Below are positions 1 to 6,357 of a DNA stretch of 7,245 nucleotides, piece after piece (the first letter of the stretch is position 1; every line of letters begins with the position of its first letter). This stretch comes from Acetatifactor sp. (lineage in GTDB: Bacteria > Bacillota > Clostridia > Lachnospirales > Lachnospiraceae), in the NCBI GenBank assembly GCA_016293615.1, contig JAEDDX010000091.1, positions 1 through 7,245 on the forward strand, given 5' to 3'. A program made the position numbers and the translations under genes. A model generated the notes under the pieces. It was not told the DNA's origin. It made no database searches and was given only the letters and a program-made list of their open reading frames with translations.

Positions 1-14
1 CGGCGTGTCTGCAA

Positions 15-1571
15 TCAGAAGATTCTCGTGGTCCATTTGGTGCAGTCCCAGACACTTGTTGCAAGACCTTCGTAGAACTCAGGCTCATGGCAGACCATGA
101 GAATACTGCCATTGTATTCGAGGAGGGCACGCTTTAACTCGGCCTTGGCGTCGACATCCAGATGGTTGGTCGGCTCGTCTAAAAGCAGGACATTGGAGGC
201 GCGGTTGAGCAACTTGCAGAGACGGACCTTACTCTGCTCGCCGCCGCTTAAGACCTTGACGCGGCTTTCGATGTGCTTCGTGGTCAGCCCGCATTTGGCC
301 AGCGCGGAACGCACCTCATACTGTGTAAAGCCGGGGAATTCCTGCCAGATTTCCTCGATGCAGGAAAGATCGGCGTTGCCCGAAAGCTCCTGCTCAAAAT
401 AGCCGATCTCCAGATAGTCGCCCTGAATCACCTCGCCGGAAAGCGCGGGCACCAGCCCCAGCAGACTCTTTAACAGCGTGGTCTTACCGATACCGTTTGC
501 ACCCGTGAGGACGACCTTTTCGCCGCGCTCCACGGACAGATTCAGCGGTTTGGAGAGGGGCTCGCCGTAACCGATCACAAGGTCGTGTGTCTCAAACAGA
601 ACACGCCCGGGCGTGCGGGCCTCCTTAAAACAGAACTCGGGCTTGGGCTTTTCGGCCGCAAGCTCGATGACATCCATCTTGTCCAGCTTCTTCTGACGGG
701 ACATCGCCATGTTCCTTGTGGAGACACGGGCCTTGTTCCTTGCGACGAAGTCCTTCAGGTCGGCGATCTCCTTCTGCTGCCGGTTGTAGGCGGCTTCCAG
801 CTGGGCCTTCTTCATGGCGTAGACCTCCTGAAACTTGTCATAGTCGCCGACATAACGGGTGAGAGTCTGATTGTCCATGTGATAGATCAGGTTGATGACA
901 CTGTTTAAGAACGGAATGTCGTGGCTGATTAAGAGAAAGGCATTCTCATACTCATTTAAGTAGCGCTTCAGCCACTCAATGTGCTCCGCGTCCAGATAGT
1001 TGGTCGGCTCGTCCAAGAGCAGAATGTCAGGCTTTTCCAGCAGAAGCTTGCCCAGCAGAACCTTCGTCCTCTGCCCGCCGGAAAGCTCCGTGACATCGCG
1101 CTCCAGCCCGATATCGGTCAGCCCCAGTGCGCGCGCAACCTCCTCCACCTTGGCGTCGATCATGTAAAAATCATGCATGGTCAGAAGCTCCTGCAGCGTG
1201 CCGGTCTCCTCCAGATAAGCGTCGAGCTCCTCGGGAGTGCAGTCCCCCATCTTTTCATATATGGCGTTCATCTGCGCTTCCATCTCGAATAAAAAGTCGA
1301 AGGCGGAGGCGAGCACCTGCCGGATGGTCATACCCGCGCAGAGTACGGTGTGCTGGTCCAGATAGCCGACTCGGACATTCTTCGCCCACTCGATTTTGCC
1401 CTCGTCCGGCATCAGCTTGCCGGTGATAATGTTCATGAAGGTTGACTTACCCTCGCCGTTGGCTCCGATCAGGCCGATATGCTCTCCCTTTAACAGGCGG
1501 AAGGACACATCATTGAAGATGGCGCGGTCTCCGAAGCCGTGCGTCAGATGTTCCACATTTAAAATACTCAT
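15..1571 (-). CDS. ABC-F family ATPase, YbiT/YkpA-like (translation factor type)
   Basis: A 518-residue soluble protein with two ABC ATPase domains and no membrane segments, as in the ABC-F family. Characterised ABC-F members act on the ribosome (EttA-type translation factors or ribosome protection) and are not transporters. Domain 1 has Walker A GANGEGKST (residues 36-44), signature LSGGQ (163-167), Walker B ILLLDE (183-188) and switch His217. A helical linker of about residues 225-320 carries a basic stretch around 278-300, as expected for the ribosome-contacting interdomain arm. Domain 2 has Walker A GANGIGKTT (358-366), signature LSGGE (441-445), Walker B LLLDE (462-466) and His495. Both catalytic glutamates are present, so it should be active. 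It ends soon after domain 2, without the C-terminal coiled coil of Uup. The start is set at MSILNVEHL because AGAGGT lies 9 bases upstream; a 77-residue in-frame extension to 1802 runs through the intergenic region and into the divergent gene, and does not look like protein. Antibiotic resistance cannot be inferred from sequence alone. Confidence 0.97.
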   Translation of the reverse strand: MSILNVEHLTHGFGDRAIFNDVSFRLLKGEHIGLIGANGEGKSTFMNIITGKLMPDEGKIEWAKNVRVGYLDQHTVLCAGMTIRQVLASAFDFLFEMEAQMNAIYEKMGDCTPEELDAYLEETGTLQELLTMHDFYMIDAKVEEVARALGLTDIGLERDVTELSGGQRTKVLLGKLLLEKPDILLLDEPTNYLDAEHIEWLKRYLNEYENAFLLISHDIPFLNSVINLIYHMDNQTLTRYVGDYDKFQEVYAMKKAQLEAAYNRQQKEIADLKDFVARNKARVSTRNMAMSRQKKLDKMDVIELAAEKPKPEFCFKEARTPGRVLFETHDLVIGYGEPLSKPLNLSVERGEKVVLTGANGIGKTTLLKSLLGLVPALSGEVIQGDYLEIGYFEQELSGNADLSCIEEIWQEFPGFTQYEVRSALAKCGLTTKHIESRVKVLSGGEQSKVRLCKLLNRASNVLLLDEPTNHLDVDAKAELKRALLEYNGSILMVCHEPEFYEGLATSVWDCTKWTTRIF

Positions 1572-1588
1572 CTTTTCTTTACCTCTAC

Positions 1589-1617
1589 TTGAAAATAAAC
1601 TCAATATATCATAATAT
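1589..1617 (+). promoter_or_regulatory. Weak candidate promoter for the MBOAT operon
   Basis: TTGAAA (5 of 6 matches to a -35 box) at 1589-1594, a 17-base spacer, and TAATAT (4 of 6) at 1612-1617. It overlaps the candidate ABC-F promoter on the other strand, which would make the two transcription units compete. It implies a leader of about 95 bases containing the hairpin at 1685-1699. Nothing better was found between 1620 and 1719. Confidence 0.3.
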
Positions 1618-1636
1618 AAGTAAATAAAAAAGTCCA
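1608..1636 (-). promoter_or_regulatory. Candidate sigma-A promoter for the ABC-F gene
   Basis: Read on the minus strand: TGGACT (-35, 4 of 6 matches, at 1631-1636), a 17-base AT-rich spacer, then TATGAT (-10, 5 of 6, at 1608-1613). This predicts a transcription start near 1601 and a leader of about 30 bases containing the AGAGGT binding site (1581-1586). AT-rich sequence makes chance matches likely, so this is a candidate only. Confidence 0.5.
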
Positions 1637-1684
1637 TCCCAGTTGTCCGGAATAGTTTCTTTTTCCGTAGTTTTCGAGGCTTTT

Positions 1685-1699
1685 TGGCGAAAAACGCCA
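1685..1699 (+). other. Small hairpin in the MBOAT leader
   Basis: TGGCG (1685-1689) and CGCCA (1695-1699) form a perfect 5-base-pair stem around an AAAAA loop. The TTTTT just upstream (1681-1685) could instead pair with the AAAAA loop, giving a mutually exclusive but weaker structure. Neither strand has a T run after the stem, so it is not an intrinsic terminator. It ends 8 bases before the GGAG (1708-1711) that serves the MBOAT start. Function unknown. Confidence 0.35.
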
Positions 1700-1719
1700 C
1701 AGATAGCGGAGTGTAACAT

Positions 1720-3129
1720 ATGATCTTTAGCAGTATTGTGTTTCTGTTCCGGTTTTTACCGGTATTTTGTTTTTTGTATTTCCTGGCTCCCGGCAGGCTC
1801 AAAAATGTTGTCCTGTTTTTGGGAAGCCTTGTTTTTTATGCCTGGGGTGAGCCGAAAAACTGCCTGCTGCTCCTTTTTTGCATCTGCTTTGACTATGTGA
1901 CTGCCCTTTGCATGGAGCGCGCGAAGGGAGGCAGAAAGGTACTGTTTCTTGTGTCGCTGGCGTTTCACATCGGGCTGTTTTGCTTCTTCCGCTATGCGGA
2001 CGCAGCTGTATTCGGCCTGGAAACGCTCATGGGAGTCTCGCTGAATACAGGCAGCCATCCCTTGCCCATGGGGCTTCCGATCTACACCCTGCAGGCGCTG
2101 TCCTATCTGATTCCGGTATACCGCGGGGAGTGCAGGGCATCTAAGAATTTCCTGGACTATGCCGCCTATATCTCCATGTTCCCGCAGCTTGTCACAGGCC
2201 CCGTGGTGGAGTATCGCGAGATCCAGGCGCAGGTGGCGCTAAGAAAGGTCACGCCGGCCGATGTCAGCGCCGGTCTGAAGCGCTTCTGTGTCGGCCTTGG
2301 CAAAAAGGTGATTCTGGCAGACGGTCTGGGACAGCTGTGGAACGAGGTCTTTACCCTGATGCAGCATTCCGGGCAGCCGAGCGCGATGACGGCCTGGCTG
2401 GGGCTCATTGCGTTTTCCATGCAGATTTATTTCGAGTTTTCCGGCTTCTCTGACATGGCGATAGGTCTGGGCCGGACGCTTGGTTTCCGCCTGCCGGAGA
2501 ATTTCGACCATCCGTACCTCTCGGCGTCCGTCACCGAGTTCTTTGACAGATGGTTCATCTCCCTCACGAAATGGTTTCACACTTACATTTATGAGCCGCT
2601 TACAGGTACCGGCAGAGGTCTCGGCGCGAAGGTCGGCGCGATTCTGCTGATCGGCCTTTTGATGGGCGCCTGGTACGGCAGCGACTGGACCTTCCTGATC
2701 TGGGGCTTCTGGATGGCGTTTACCCTGCTTTTGGAAAAGGTACTTTTTCGGGAGAAAATCCCCGGCTTCGCACGCCCTGTCGGAGTGCTCTATACCGCGG
2801 CGGTCGTGCTGTTCGGATGGGTGTTTTTCGCCGTGAAGGATGTCACCCAGGGCATTCGGTTTTTGTCCGCTCTGTGCGGAGTCGGGAAGCTCATCGACAG
2901 ACAGGCTCTGTTTTTGGGAAGAGAGTACTTTGTGCTGCTGGTCATCGGTGCGGTCCTTTGCACGCCGATCTTTACTGATATTCAAAAGAAACTTGAAACC
3001 TCCGGTACAGGCTTCGGAATCGCCCTGTACCGACTGTGCGAGAAGGTGATTCCTCCGGTACTTCTTCTGCTTTCCATTGCGGGCATTGCCGGCGGGACCT
3101 ATCATCCCTTCCTGCTGTTTCATTTGTAG
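1720..3129 (+). CDS. MBOAT family (AlgI/DltB-like) membrane O-acyltransferase homologue, catalytic His replaced
   Basis: A 469-residue polytopic membrane protein of normal length for bacterial AlgI/DltB-type MBOAT proteins, which pass acyl groups across the membrane for modification of extracellular polymers. Family landmarks appear in order: an N-terminal hydrophobic segment with FYAWGEPKN (39-47), the PIYTLQALSYLIPVYRGE block (120-137), FPQLVTGPVVEY (154-165), QIYFEFSGFSDMAIGLGR (235-252), NFDHPYLSASVTEFFDRW (261-278), WFHTYIYEPL (285-294), GAWYGSDWTFLIWGF (316-330), and a YHPFLLFHL end (461-469). The block normally reading W-H-G has Tyr319 (codon TAC), the R-W-H-I-S block has Phe279 (TTC), and the W-G-x-x-H block has Met332, though that last site varies in the family. 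His287 sits where many relatives have Arg. GGAG lies 8 bases before the ATG. The DHHW gene follows after 17 bases. Substrate unknown; activity doubtful or altered. Confidence 0.94.
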   Translation: MIFSSIVFLFRFLPVFCFLYFLAPGRLKNVVLFLGSLVFYAWGEPKNCLLLLFCICFDYVTALCMERAKGGRKVLFLVSLAFHIGLFCFFRYADAAVFGLETLMGVSLNTGSHPLPMGLPIYTLQALSYLIPVYRGECRASKNFLDYAAYISMFPQLVTGPVVEYREIQAQVALRKVTPADVSAGLKRFCVGLGKKVILADGLGQLWNEVFTLMQHSGQPSAMTAWLGLIAFSMQIYFEFSGFSDMAIGLGRTLGFRLPENFDHPYLSASVTEFFDRWFISLTKWFHTYIYEPLTGTGRGLGAKVGAILLIGLLMGAWYGSDWTFLIWGFWMAFTLLLEKVLFREKIPGFARPVGVLYTAAVVLFGWVFFAVKDVTQGIRFLSALCGVGKLIDRQALFLGREYFVLLVIGAVLCTPIFTDIQKKLETSGTGFGIALYRLCEKVIPPVLLLLSIAGIAGGTYHPFLLFHL

Positions 3130-3130
3130 G

Positions 3131-3137
3131 AAGGAGG
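3131..3137 (+). promoter_or_regulatory. Strong ribosome binding site that sets the DHHW gene start
   Basis: AAGGAGG lies 9 bases before the ATG at 3147. It decides the start against an in-frame ATG at 3036, which lies inside the MBOAT gene, has no comparable site, and would add 37 residues without a signal-like character. Confidence 0.9.
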
Positions 3138-3146
3138 AGCTTAGTC

Positions 3147-4250
3147 ATGCACGAAAAACGAAACGATCTGTTCACTGTGTTGGTGATACTGTTTGTCCTC
3201 CTCTCCTTTGCGGCGGCGGATATTGTGCTCAAAACCGGGGAAGGGGCGGAAGAAGGCAATCGACCTTATTTTTCGCTGACAGCCTTTGCGGAGGGCAGGT
3301 ACCGTGACGAATACGGGCAGTATGCGCAAAGCACTGTGGTCGGTAAGGAAAAATGGATTTCCCTTCTGGAGCGTCTGGAGCTTATGATGGGCAGGAGGGA
3401 GCTCAAGGGAGTGTATCTCGGCAAGGACGGATACCTCTTTGAGGCAGATGAGCCGGATGTCCGGGAGGAGGAACTGGAGGAAAAGCTGAGGCTTCTCGGA
3501 CAGCTGACGGATGTGTGGGACGCCAGGGTCATGCTGATTCCCTCCAAGGACAATCTTTTAGCCAAAAAGCTTCCGGAGAGCGCGCCCTATTACGATGAGA
3601 CGGAGGTCTGCGAGAGGGTGGCCGCCAGAGTCGGCGCGGAACGGTATGTGGACGTCTATTCCGCACTGGCCTCCCATTCCGACGAAGAGATCTATTTTAG
3701 GACGGATGAACACTGGACGGCACTGGGCGCCTTTTATTCTTACAATGCCTGGGCGGAAGCCGCGGGCAAACCGAAGTTTCCATATGAGCGGTCCGACGCG
3801 CGGACGGCGATGGAAGACTGCATCGGAGAACTCGGAGCCCGGATCACCCTTCCCTGGGGAAAGGATTCTGTCGTGTACTTCCCCGAGACGGAGAGAAGAC
3901 TGCTCTCGGTGACCTATGATTTTCTGACAGACTCAGACACGATGTATCACGAGCAGTGGCCCAAGGAGGGAAACCCGTACGGTTTCTTTATGGACAACGG
4001 TCATGTATTCACCAGAATCACATCCAACCGGAAAAACGGCAGGACCCTGTTTGTCCTGAAGGATTCCTATGCGGATTGCTTTCTGCCTTTTTTGCTCGCG
4101 CATTATGAGACGATCTATGTGCTTGAGCCGGACGGCTACGGGGATGCGTTAGAGCCCTTTATGAGGCGGTTCGGTTCCCCGAAAACGATGGAGGTGCTGG
4201 TGTTGTACAATACCCGCAGCTTTTTGGAGACATTTGACTATCAGGAGTAA
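3147..4250 (+). CDS. DHHW family / AlgJ-AlgX-like SGNH acetyltransferase partner protein
   Basis: A 367-residue protein with one N-terminal hydrophobic segment (about residues 8-27) acting as signal or anchor, and the rest predicted outside the cell. It matches the DHHW family, usually encoded beside an MBOAT gene: VYLGKDGYLFE (89-99), a MLIPSKDNLLAKKLPESAPYYDE block (129-151), FRTDEHWTALGAF (184-196), and VLKDSYADCFLPFLLAHYETIYVLEP (303-328). By analogy with AlgJ and AlgX, Asp187 and His189 of the D-x-H-W motif and Ser307 of K-D-S-Y are the likely catalytic triad, and all three are present; here the motif reads DEHW. Such proteins are thought to take an acetyl group delivered by the MBOAT partner and place it on a surface polysaccharide or similar polymer. 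The polymer cannot be told from this window. The AGGAG for the next gene lies inside its last codons (4243-4247), suggesting translational coupling. Confidence 0.88.
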   Translation: MHEKRNDLFTVLVILFVLLSFAAADIVLKTGEGAEEGNRPYFSLTAFAEGRYRDEYGQYAQSTVVGKEKWISLLERLELMMGRRELKGVYLGKDGYLFEADEPDVREEELEEKLRLLGQLTDVWDARVMLIPSKDNLLAKKLPESAPYYDETEVCERVAARVGAERYVDVYSALASHSDEEIYFRTDEHWTALGAFYSYNAWAEAAGKPKFPYERSDARTAMEDCIGELGARITLPWGKDSVVYFPETERRLLSVTYDFLTDSDTMYHEQWPKEGNPYGFFMDNGHVFTRITSNRKNGRTLFVLKDSYADCFLPFLLAHYETIYVLEPDGYGDALEPFMRRFGSPKTMEVLVLYNTRSFLETFDYQE

Positions 4251-4256
4251 ATCAGC

Positions 4257-4928
4257 ATGAGTAAAGCAGTGATTTTTGACATGGATGGCATTTTGTTTGA
4301 CACGGAGAAACTGTGTATGGACAGCTGGGTCGCCGTTGCAGACGCCCACGGACTGCCTGACATGGAGGTGATTTTCCCGAAGTGCATCGGCTTAAATGCC
4401 AACGACAGCAAACAGGTGGTGCTGGATGCCTACGGACAGGATTTTGCATACGAGGACTTCCGGCTGGAGGCGTCCGAATGGTTCTGGGACGATATCGGGA
4501 AGCATGGGCTGCCGGTGAAGCCCGGCGTGCGGGAGCTCCTCTCCTGGATGAAGCAGGAGGGCTTCCGCATCGGACTTGCGTCCTCCACCAGACGCTCCTC
4601 CGTGCTCAGTCATCTGGAACAGGCCGGGATTTTGGAGTATTTTGAAACCGTGATCACCGGAGATATGGTGGAGCATTCCAAACCGCTTCCGGATATTTAT
4701 CTGCTGGCGTGTGAGAAGCTGGGAACAGATCCTGCGGGCACGTATGCCATAGAGGATTCGCCCAACGGTATCCGGTCTGCGCATGCGGCAGGCATGCATC
4801 CTCTGATGGTGCCGGATATGATCGCCCCGGATGAGGAGATGGAGACCCTGAGCGAACAGATTCTGGACAGTCTGTTCGATGTACTTACTTATTTAAAGCA
4901 GGCAGAAGGAGTGGAGACGGATGGCTAA
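4257..4928 (+). CDS. HAD superfamily subfamily IA hydrolase (beta-phosphoglucomutase/phosphatase-like)
   Basis: A 223-residue cytoplasmic protein with all four HAD motifs: FDMDGILFD (7-15) with nucleophile Asp8 and acid/base Asp10; motif II GLASST (106-111); motif III Lys142 in SKPLPDIY; motif IV Glu166-Asp167 in AIEDSPNGIRSAHAAGM. The helical insert between motif I and motif II (about residues 15-85) is the C1-type cap of subfamily IA, which includes beta-phosphoglucomutase, phosphoglycolate phosphatase and many small sugar-phosphate phosphatases. The cap does not let me name the substrate. It starts 6 bases after the DHHW stop and its end overlaps rsmA by 8 bases, so it lies in the same operon. 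A role in surface-sugar metabolism with its upstream neighbours is possible but unproven. Confidence 0.93.
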   Translation: MSKAVIFDMDGILFDTEKLCMDSWVAVADAHGLPDMEVIFPKCIGLNANDSKQVVLDAYGQDFAYEDFRLEASEWFWDDIGKHGLPVKPGVRELLSWMKQEGFRIGLASSTRRSSVLSHLEQAGILEYFETVITGDMVEHSKPLPDIYLLACEKLGTDPAGTYAIEDSPNGIRSAHAAGMHPLMVPDMIAPDEEMETLSEQILDSLFDVLTYLKQAEGVETDG

Positions 4929-5775
4929 TTTGGGAATCCCCCGCAATACGATCGAGATACTGCAGAAGTATCAGTTTAATTTTCAGAAAAAGTTCGGGCA
5001 GAATTTCCTGATCGACACTTCCGTTCTGGACCGCATCATCGCGGCGGCGGAAATCACAGATGAGGACTGCGTGCTGGAAATCGGCCCCGGAATCGGAACC
5101 ATGACACAGTATCTTGCGGAGAGTGCGAGAGAGGTCATCGCGGTGGAGATCGACAGGAATCTGATACCCATTCTGGAAGAGACCCTGTCTGCCTACGACA
5201 ATGTGACTGTCATCAACGAGGATATTCTGAAGGTGGATGTGGCAAAGCTTGCGCAGGAGAAAAACGGCGGAAAGCCCATCAAGGTGGTGGCGAATCTGCC
5301 CTATTATATTACTACGCCGATCATTATGGGCTTATTTGAGAATCATGTGCCCCTGCAGAGCATTACCATCATGGTGCAGAAGGAGGTGGCGGACCGCATG
5401 CAGGTCGGCCCGGGCACCAAGGACTACGGTGCGCTTTCCCTGGCGGTGCAGTATTACGCAAAGCCGCAGATTGTGGCAAATGTTCCGCCCAACTGTTTCA
5501 TGCCCAGACCCAATGTCGGCAGTGCGGTCATCCGGCTGACACGCTATGAAACTCCGCCCGTGCAGGTGAAGGACGAGAAGAAAATGTTCGCTCTGATCAG
5601 AGCTTCCTTCAACCAGAGGAGGAAGACCCTGGTGAACAGCCTTGGCAATGACCCGAAGCTGAATCTGTCAAAGGAGAGCGTCGCGCAAGCCCTCGGGCAG
5701 ATGCAGCTGTCCCCTACCATACGGGGCGAAGCCCTCACGCTGGAGCAGTTCGCGCGGCTGTCCGATCTTCTGTGA
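4921..5775 (+). CDS. rsmA: 16S rRNA (adenine(1518)-N6/adenine(1519)-N6)-dimethyltransferase RsmA (KsgA)
   Basis: A 284-residue protein, normal for RsmA/KsgA. The family dimethylates two adjacent adenines in the 3' terminal helix of 16S rRNA during late 30S assembly, using S-adenosylmethionine; loss gives kasugamycin resistance. Visible motifs: KKFGQNFLID (23-32), which contacts rRNA; SAM-binding LEIGPGIGTMT (52-62) with the acidic VEID (75-78) after the next strand; the NLPYYIT catalytic motif IV (125-131); MVQKEVADRM (151-160); PRPNVGSAVIRL (195-206); and the C-terminal SFNQRRKTLVNSL block (229-241). Nothing is missing. The closely related Erm enzymes methylate 23S rRNA, but the length and the QRRKTL C-terminal domain fit RsmA. 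AGGAG (4907-4911), inside the HAD gene, lies 9 bases before the ATG. The 8-base overlap implies coupled translation. No clear terminator follows. Confidence 0.98.
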   Translation: MANLGIPRNTIEILQKYQFNFQKKFGQNFLIDTSVLDRIIAAAEITDEDCVLEIGPGIGTMTQYLAESAREVIAVEIDRNLIPILEETLSAYDNVTVINEDILKVDVAKLAQEKNGGKPIKVVANLPYYITTPIIMGLFENHVPLQSITIMVQKEVADRMQVGPGTKDYGALSLAVQYYAKPQIVANVPPNCFMPRPNVGSAVIRLTRYETPPVQVKDEKKMFALIRASFNQRRKTLVNSLGNDPKLNLSKESVAQALGQMQLSPTIRGEALTLEQFARLSDLL

Positions 5776-5846
5776 CATGAGAGCGTCGAGCCGGAATTTT
5801 CATGGAATACCGGGACAGACGATTGTGGAAAACTTACATTTTTTTG

Positions 5847-5875
5847 TTGATTTCATGTGCACAAAACGATATAAT
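5847..5875 (+). promoter_or_regulatory. Sigma-A promoter for the coiled-coil / signal peptidase unit
   Basis: TTGATT (-35, 4 of 6) at 5847-5852, a 17-base spacer, and a perfect TATAAT (-10) at 5870-5875. It sits in the 139-base gap after rsmA, in an AT-rich patch, and predicts a start near 5882 and a leader of about 33 bases. This is the best promoter in the window and separates the rsmA operon from the next unit. Confidence 0.72.
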
Positions 5876-5914
5876 TATGAAAATGCGTGGATTGCACCAT
5901 GAGAGGAATCGGCG

Positions 5915-6346
5915 ATGACGGATAAAGAATTTCGACAGCTCAAACGAAGTGAACTGATCGATATCATTTATGAGTATCAGAAGCAGGAAAAGAAGATGCT
6001 GAGTGAGATCCGCAGGCTCCGGTCCAGACTTCAGGCGAGAGAGCTGAAGATCGAGAAGGCAGGCTCCATAGCGGAAGCAACTGTCGGACTGGCCGGCGTA
6101 TTTGAGGCGGCGCAGACTGCGGCGGATGAGTATCTTGCGCAGATTGAGGCGATGAACCGCGAGACCGGGAAGAGGTGCGAACAGATGCTGCAGGAGGCGA
6201 GAGCGCAGGCGGACGAGATTCTGATCAGGGCCCGTGCGCAGGCTGCCGGATATCTGGATGAGGAGAAGTACAAATACCCACTGGACGAGGATGACTACGA
6301 AGAACCGGAGGAAGCCGGAGAAGATTTCGAATACATAGATTGTTAA
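5915..6346 (+). CDS. Coiled-coil protein with acidic tail, function unknown
   Basis: A 143-residue hydrophilic protein with no signal peptide or membrane segment. The N-terminus (MTDKEFRQLKRSELIDIIYE) resembles a short helical motif (roughly 'LxRxELLEII') that I recall from small Clostridia proteins near surface-protein genes; no firm family name. Residues about 16-48 form a highly charged first coiled coil, 49-62 a less charged hinge (GSIAEATVGLAGVF), and 63-114 a second alanine-rich coil with DivIVA- or ATP-synthase-b-like character (EARAQADEILIRARAQA). Residues 116-142 are strongly acidic (EDDYEEPEEAGEDFEY), and the last residue is Cys143. GAGAGGA (5901-5907) lies 7 bases before the ATG. 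It leads the unit with the signal peptidase, whose ribosome binding site overlaps its stop codon. A scaffolding role at the membrane or septum is a guess only. Confidence 0.85.
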   Translation: MTDKEFRQLKRSELIDIIYEYQKQEKKMLSEIRRLRSRLQARELKIEKAGSIAEATVGLAGVFEAAQTAADEYLAQIEAMNRETGKRCEQMLQEARAQADEILIRARAQAAGYLDEEKYKYPLDEDDYEEPEEAGEDFEYIDC

Positions 6347-6349
6347 GGA
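6344..6349 (+). promoter_or_regulatory. Ribosome binding site that sets the signal peptidase start
   Basis: TAAGGA overlaps the TAA stop of the coiled-coil gene and lies 8 bases before ATG 6358. It favours that start over the in-frame TTG at 6340, which would lie upstream of this site and add only six residues. Confidence 0.8.
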
Positions 6350-6357
6350 TTTGCGGA

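Noticed and set aside
157..1013. A 15-base direct repeat (165-179 and 999-1013) inside the ABC-F gene
   Set aside because: It encodes the same Walker B/D-loop residues of the two ATPase domains, so it reflects domain duplication and not a mobile or regulatory repeat.
1572..1802. N-terminal extension of the ABC-F protein by 77 residues
   Set aside because: It crosses the AT-rich promoter region and the start of the divergent gene, and the family starts at MSILNVEHL with a ribosome binding site 9 bases upstream.
2239..3123. A 294-codon open frame on the minus strand opposite the MBOAT gene
   Set aside because: The plus-strand frame matches the MBOAT family over its full length. The minus-strand product is a low-complexity, charge-rich sequence with no domain I recognise, and is explained by codon bias of the real gene.
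4921..5775. Erm-type 23S rRNA methyltransferase (macrolide resistance) instead of RsmA
   Set aside because: Length, the KKFGQNFL start and the SFNQRRKTL C-terminal block fit housekeeping RsmA; no leader peptide or attenuator typical of inducible erm genes was seen.
5795..5817. CCGG...CCGG hairpin after rsmA as a terminator
   Set aside because: The stem is four pairs, then an A-A mismatch and three AT pairs, and no T run follows. It does not meet the pattern of an intrinsic terminator.
6340..6357. TTG at 6340 as the signal peptidase start
   Set aside because: TAAGGA is correctly spaced for ATG 6358 and lies downstream of the TTG; the extra residues match nothing typical of the family.
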